Of a DNA stretch of 9,403 nt, positions 8,401 through 9,403 are shown piece after piece. The position numbers and the translations under genes were made by a program. Positions within the stretch are counted from its first letter, which is position 1. Every line of letters begins with the position of its first letter. The notes below the pieces were generated by a model. That model searched no databases. It was given only the letters and a program-made list of their open reading frames with translations, and had not been told where the DNA came from. The stretch comes from Verrucomicrobiales bacterium (GTDB lineage Bacteria > Verrucomicrobiota > Verrucomicrobiae > Limisphaerales > UBA1100): assembly GCA_002721895.1 (NCBI GenBank), contig PBLV01000020.1:5165-14567 (forward strand), given 5' to 3'.

Positions 8401-9403
8401 GATCCTCGCCGCGGCGCACCATAGTCAGGTCCAGCGGCTGGGCATTAACGGCGAACTTGTGTTTGCCGAATTGGATCACGTTCTGGCCATCGACGTAAAG
8501 TTCCTGTTTGTCCTTAATCTGCCGTACCGCCTCCTCGTGCACGCTCTTGAGTTGGCTCAGGATGCCTTCCGCCTCGCCGACCTTGTCGAGCGCCTGCAGT
8601 TCCTCCACCCGCTCACGGATCGAATCAATCATCCGGTCCCCGGCCATGTAGCCATTGATGTCATTAACATCCTCGAACGTGCCCAGCTTGTGCTCAATGC
8701 TCTTAAGCATGCGCTCGGCAGAGGACGCCAGCGCCGTGGCCTTGCGGTTGCGCGCCTCTTCCAGTTGCAGTCGTTTCTGCTCGAAGGCCGTCTCCAGCTC
8801 GCCGCGTTTCTCGTCCAACTGCTCGATGTATTCCGGGAAATCCGCAAAGTCGCCGCCCAGATCCTCCAGCTGATTGAGAATATTGTTGAAGTACTCGTCG
8901 CATTTCTCCGGCGAGTTGGACATATCCAGATAATTCGTCGCCGTTTGGCTCAACAGCAAAATCTGCGCATTGAACTGTGCCGCGCCCTCGGCGGTCATCA
9001 GGGTGCGCATCTTATTCTTGAGCGCCTCCTTTACTTGGTTGACCACCTGATAAATCGCCGTGATCGCCTCCACAATGCGCGTCTGCTCCGTGGTGTCGTC
9101 GATCTGCAAACTGCGCACGATATCGATCAACATCTCCAGATCTGAACCGGCCGTGGTGATTTCCTCTTCCAGCTCCTTGCCCTGCACCACCGTGGTCACG
9201 CCATCCACACGCCCGCGTTGTTCCTCCGCGCGTTCGCGGTATGGATTCAACGATTCCGGCTGCAGCAGAAATTCCACACATTTCTGCGAAAGCTCGTCCA
9301 CCTGCTCCTTCACCTGAGTTTCCAGCGCCTCCATCGCCGCCTTGTCGATGAAGCGTACCTCATCGCGCAGCGTGATGATCTCGCCACGCATCCGCCGCAG
9401 CCC
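5441..9403 (-). CDS. Giant AAA+ ATPase of the 'DNA repair ATPase' (DUF3686-like) type, N-terminus outside window
   Basis: The frame is open through the right edge (GLRR precedes the Met at 9391), so this is the C-terminal 1,320 residues; relatives as I remember them are roughly 1,600 or more. Counting from that Met: residues 1-300 are long charged helices with coiled-coil character; about 300-620 (from DGQNVIQFGKHKFAVNAQ on) matches my memory of the DUF3686 region; 720-1010 is the AAA+ core. Walker A is SPPGYGKTT with K735, Walker B VMIYVDD with D797/D798, sensor 1 is N845 in VMAGNPY, a candidate arginine finger is R863 in LANRAD, and a sensor-2-like segment GSYRNMNRLAEK (976-987) has R979/R983. 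All ATP-hydrolysis residues are present. From 1069 the C-terminus is a series of related amphipathic helix units joined by polar linkers. No membrane segment is seen, so it is probably cytosolic. The 'DNA repair' name is an old annotation, not demonstrated function. The gene is convergent with the 262-residue protein. Confidence 0.9.
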   Translation of the reverse strand, partial: GLRRMRGEIITLRDEVRFIDKAAMEALETQVKEQVDELSQKCVEFLLQPESLNPYRERAEEQRGRVDGVTTVVQGKELEEEITTAGSDLEMLIDIVRSLQIDDTTEQTRIVEAITAIYQVVNQVKEALKNKMRTLMTAEGAAQFNAQILLLSQTATNYLDMSNSPEKCDEYFNNILNQLEDLGGDFADFPEYIEQLDEKRGELETAFEQKRLQLEEARNRKATALASSAERMLKSIEHKLGTFEDVNDINGYMAGDRMIDSIRERVEELQALDKVGEAEGILSQLKSVHEEAVRQIKDKQELYVDGQNVIQFGKHKFAVNAQPLDLTMVRRGEDQSLHLTGTQYFDEVADEAFLATREVWNQTVVSEDNEVYRAEYLAFLLWQKLEQEGIDRMTAVAAMSDEDRLQVVQDFMGDRYSEAYTKGIHDQDAEKILAALLSTQSALQLARYYPRARACAAVFWHKFCEADIQKLMLARLEGFAARNEAFPGDPTQADYVAELRAMVAAFIEETGLFPTADADPAGEYLFYEHTNGRDWVVSQEADSLLTEFEHHLIKSGNESEFVKAQKPLQKDPHSHYQLVRDWVRGFLLDRNGANKYLEEVSALIFCGHHHRQAVVKAATGQVLKGIQGAHDAVQEGGQYEFDYLSFQEKLGRFVRESVPRFEAYQELKQKIIEEEKEALRLHEFEPRVLSSFVRNQLVDEVYLPIVGDNLAKQIGAAGDAKRTDLMGLLLLISPPGYGKTTLMEYLANRMGLIFMKINGPALGHEVTSLDPEEAPNAGAREEVKKLNLALEMGDNVMIYVDDIQHCHPEFLQKFISLCDAQRKIEGVWRGQPKTYDMRGRRVVVVMAGNPYTESGEKFRIPDMLANRADTYNLGDDMKGREVAFSGSYIENAITSNPVLQPLAKAAQKDIQAFIRMAETDQREGIELQGNFSANEQEELINVIKKLITLRDVVLKVNQLYIESAGQADEFRTEPAFKMQGSYRNMNRLAEKVLPMMNEQELMDLVLDHYKGESQTLTTGAEANFLKFKQLIGVMTDEEAERWEEIKRTFGRNQYLQGGDQNDPVSRVVSQLSLFSGGLENIQDTLKEEFSKARSTNVELGGMSESIDSLRETVSEHLKQQSEASRENPELSGVNENLTALRASLENYLTRESQGTAQSEAGETPAKPVAPQFSAINENLGALRSAVEAYLSRSEESTQSVAGSETAQYLQTLAAHMNEGLAAIRTDMAEAMKQMQSSQISQQVSAMQDSIVGLRDVLAQNRERLKQVQGRLKEAEPEVVMEFSEEMIDNNEALLRAISQQIEQLREEGEGDSPGKPESSQ
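5621..6187 (-). repeat. Protein-level repeat array: six amphipathic helix units at the ATPase C-terminus
   Basis: Within the ATPase (residues 1069-1257 counting from the Met at 9391), about six units of 19-21 residues share the pattern [LFV]-[SG]-[AG]-x-x-[ED]-[NS]-[LI]-x-x-[LI]-R-x-x-[VLM]. Clear examples are LGGMSESIDSLRETVSEHL (1095-1113), LSGVNENLTALRASLENYL (1126-1144), FSAINENLGALRSAVEAYL (1168-1186) and VSAMQDSIVGLRDVLAQNR (1239-1257). More degenerate units start at 1069 and 1208. Linkers of 5-25 residues are Ser/Glu/Gln/Ala-rich. The DNA itself is diverged, so the repeat is old or selected at the protein level. Confidence 0.65.

Noticed and set aside
8375..9145. A 256-codon plus-strand open frame opposite the N-terminal helical part of the ATPase
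   Set aside because: It is a mirror of the charged-helix codon pattern on the minus strand. It has no family resemblance or clear ribosome binding site, and the ATPase frame is continuous across it.

Overview
The window carries five protein-coding genes and almost no intergenic DNA. I see no RNA genes, insertion sequences, CRISPR arrays or attachment sites. The organism cannot be named from the sequence alone. A WRGP-type PQQ-repeat beta-propeller, a large Sel1-containing polytopic membrane protein, weak or absent Shine-Dalgarno sequences and moderate GC would all suit the Planctomycetota/Verrucomicrobiota group, most likely a verrucomicrobium. That assignment is inference.

Layout from left to right: (1) the 3' part of a plus-strand PQQ-like beta-propeller gene, whose signal peptide would lie off the left edge; (2) a minus-strand multi-pass membrane protein with a cytosol-type basic N-terminus and a Sel1-like segment; (3) just upstream of it on the minus strand, a small single-HKD phospholipase D-superfamily protein with a helical N-terminal domain. 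Genes 2 and 3 form a probable two-gene operon driven by a good sigma70-type promoter at 4508-4536. (4) Divergent from that pair is an unrecognised 262-residue protein with a folded N-terminal half and a Pro/Glu/Ala-rich disordered tail. (5) Convergent with it, 12 bp away, is the C-terminal 1,320 residues of a very large AAA+ ATPase of the 'DNA repair ATPase' (DUF3686-like) kind, which runs off the right edge.

How they work together is not established. The big ATPase is the only gene on the right side with a clear family. The unrecognised protein beside it and the nuclease/membrane-protein pair could belong to the same envelope or stress module, but the strands alternate, so the window alone shows no single operon. 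The points most worth following up are the internal duplication and tail of the 262-residue protein, the repeated amphipathic-helix units at the C-terminus of the ATPase, the HKD/Sel1-membrane gene pair, and the promoter that settles the start of the HKD gene.
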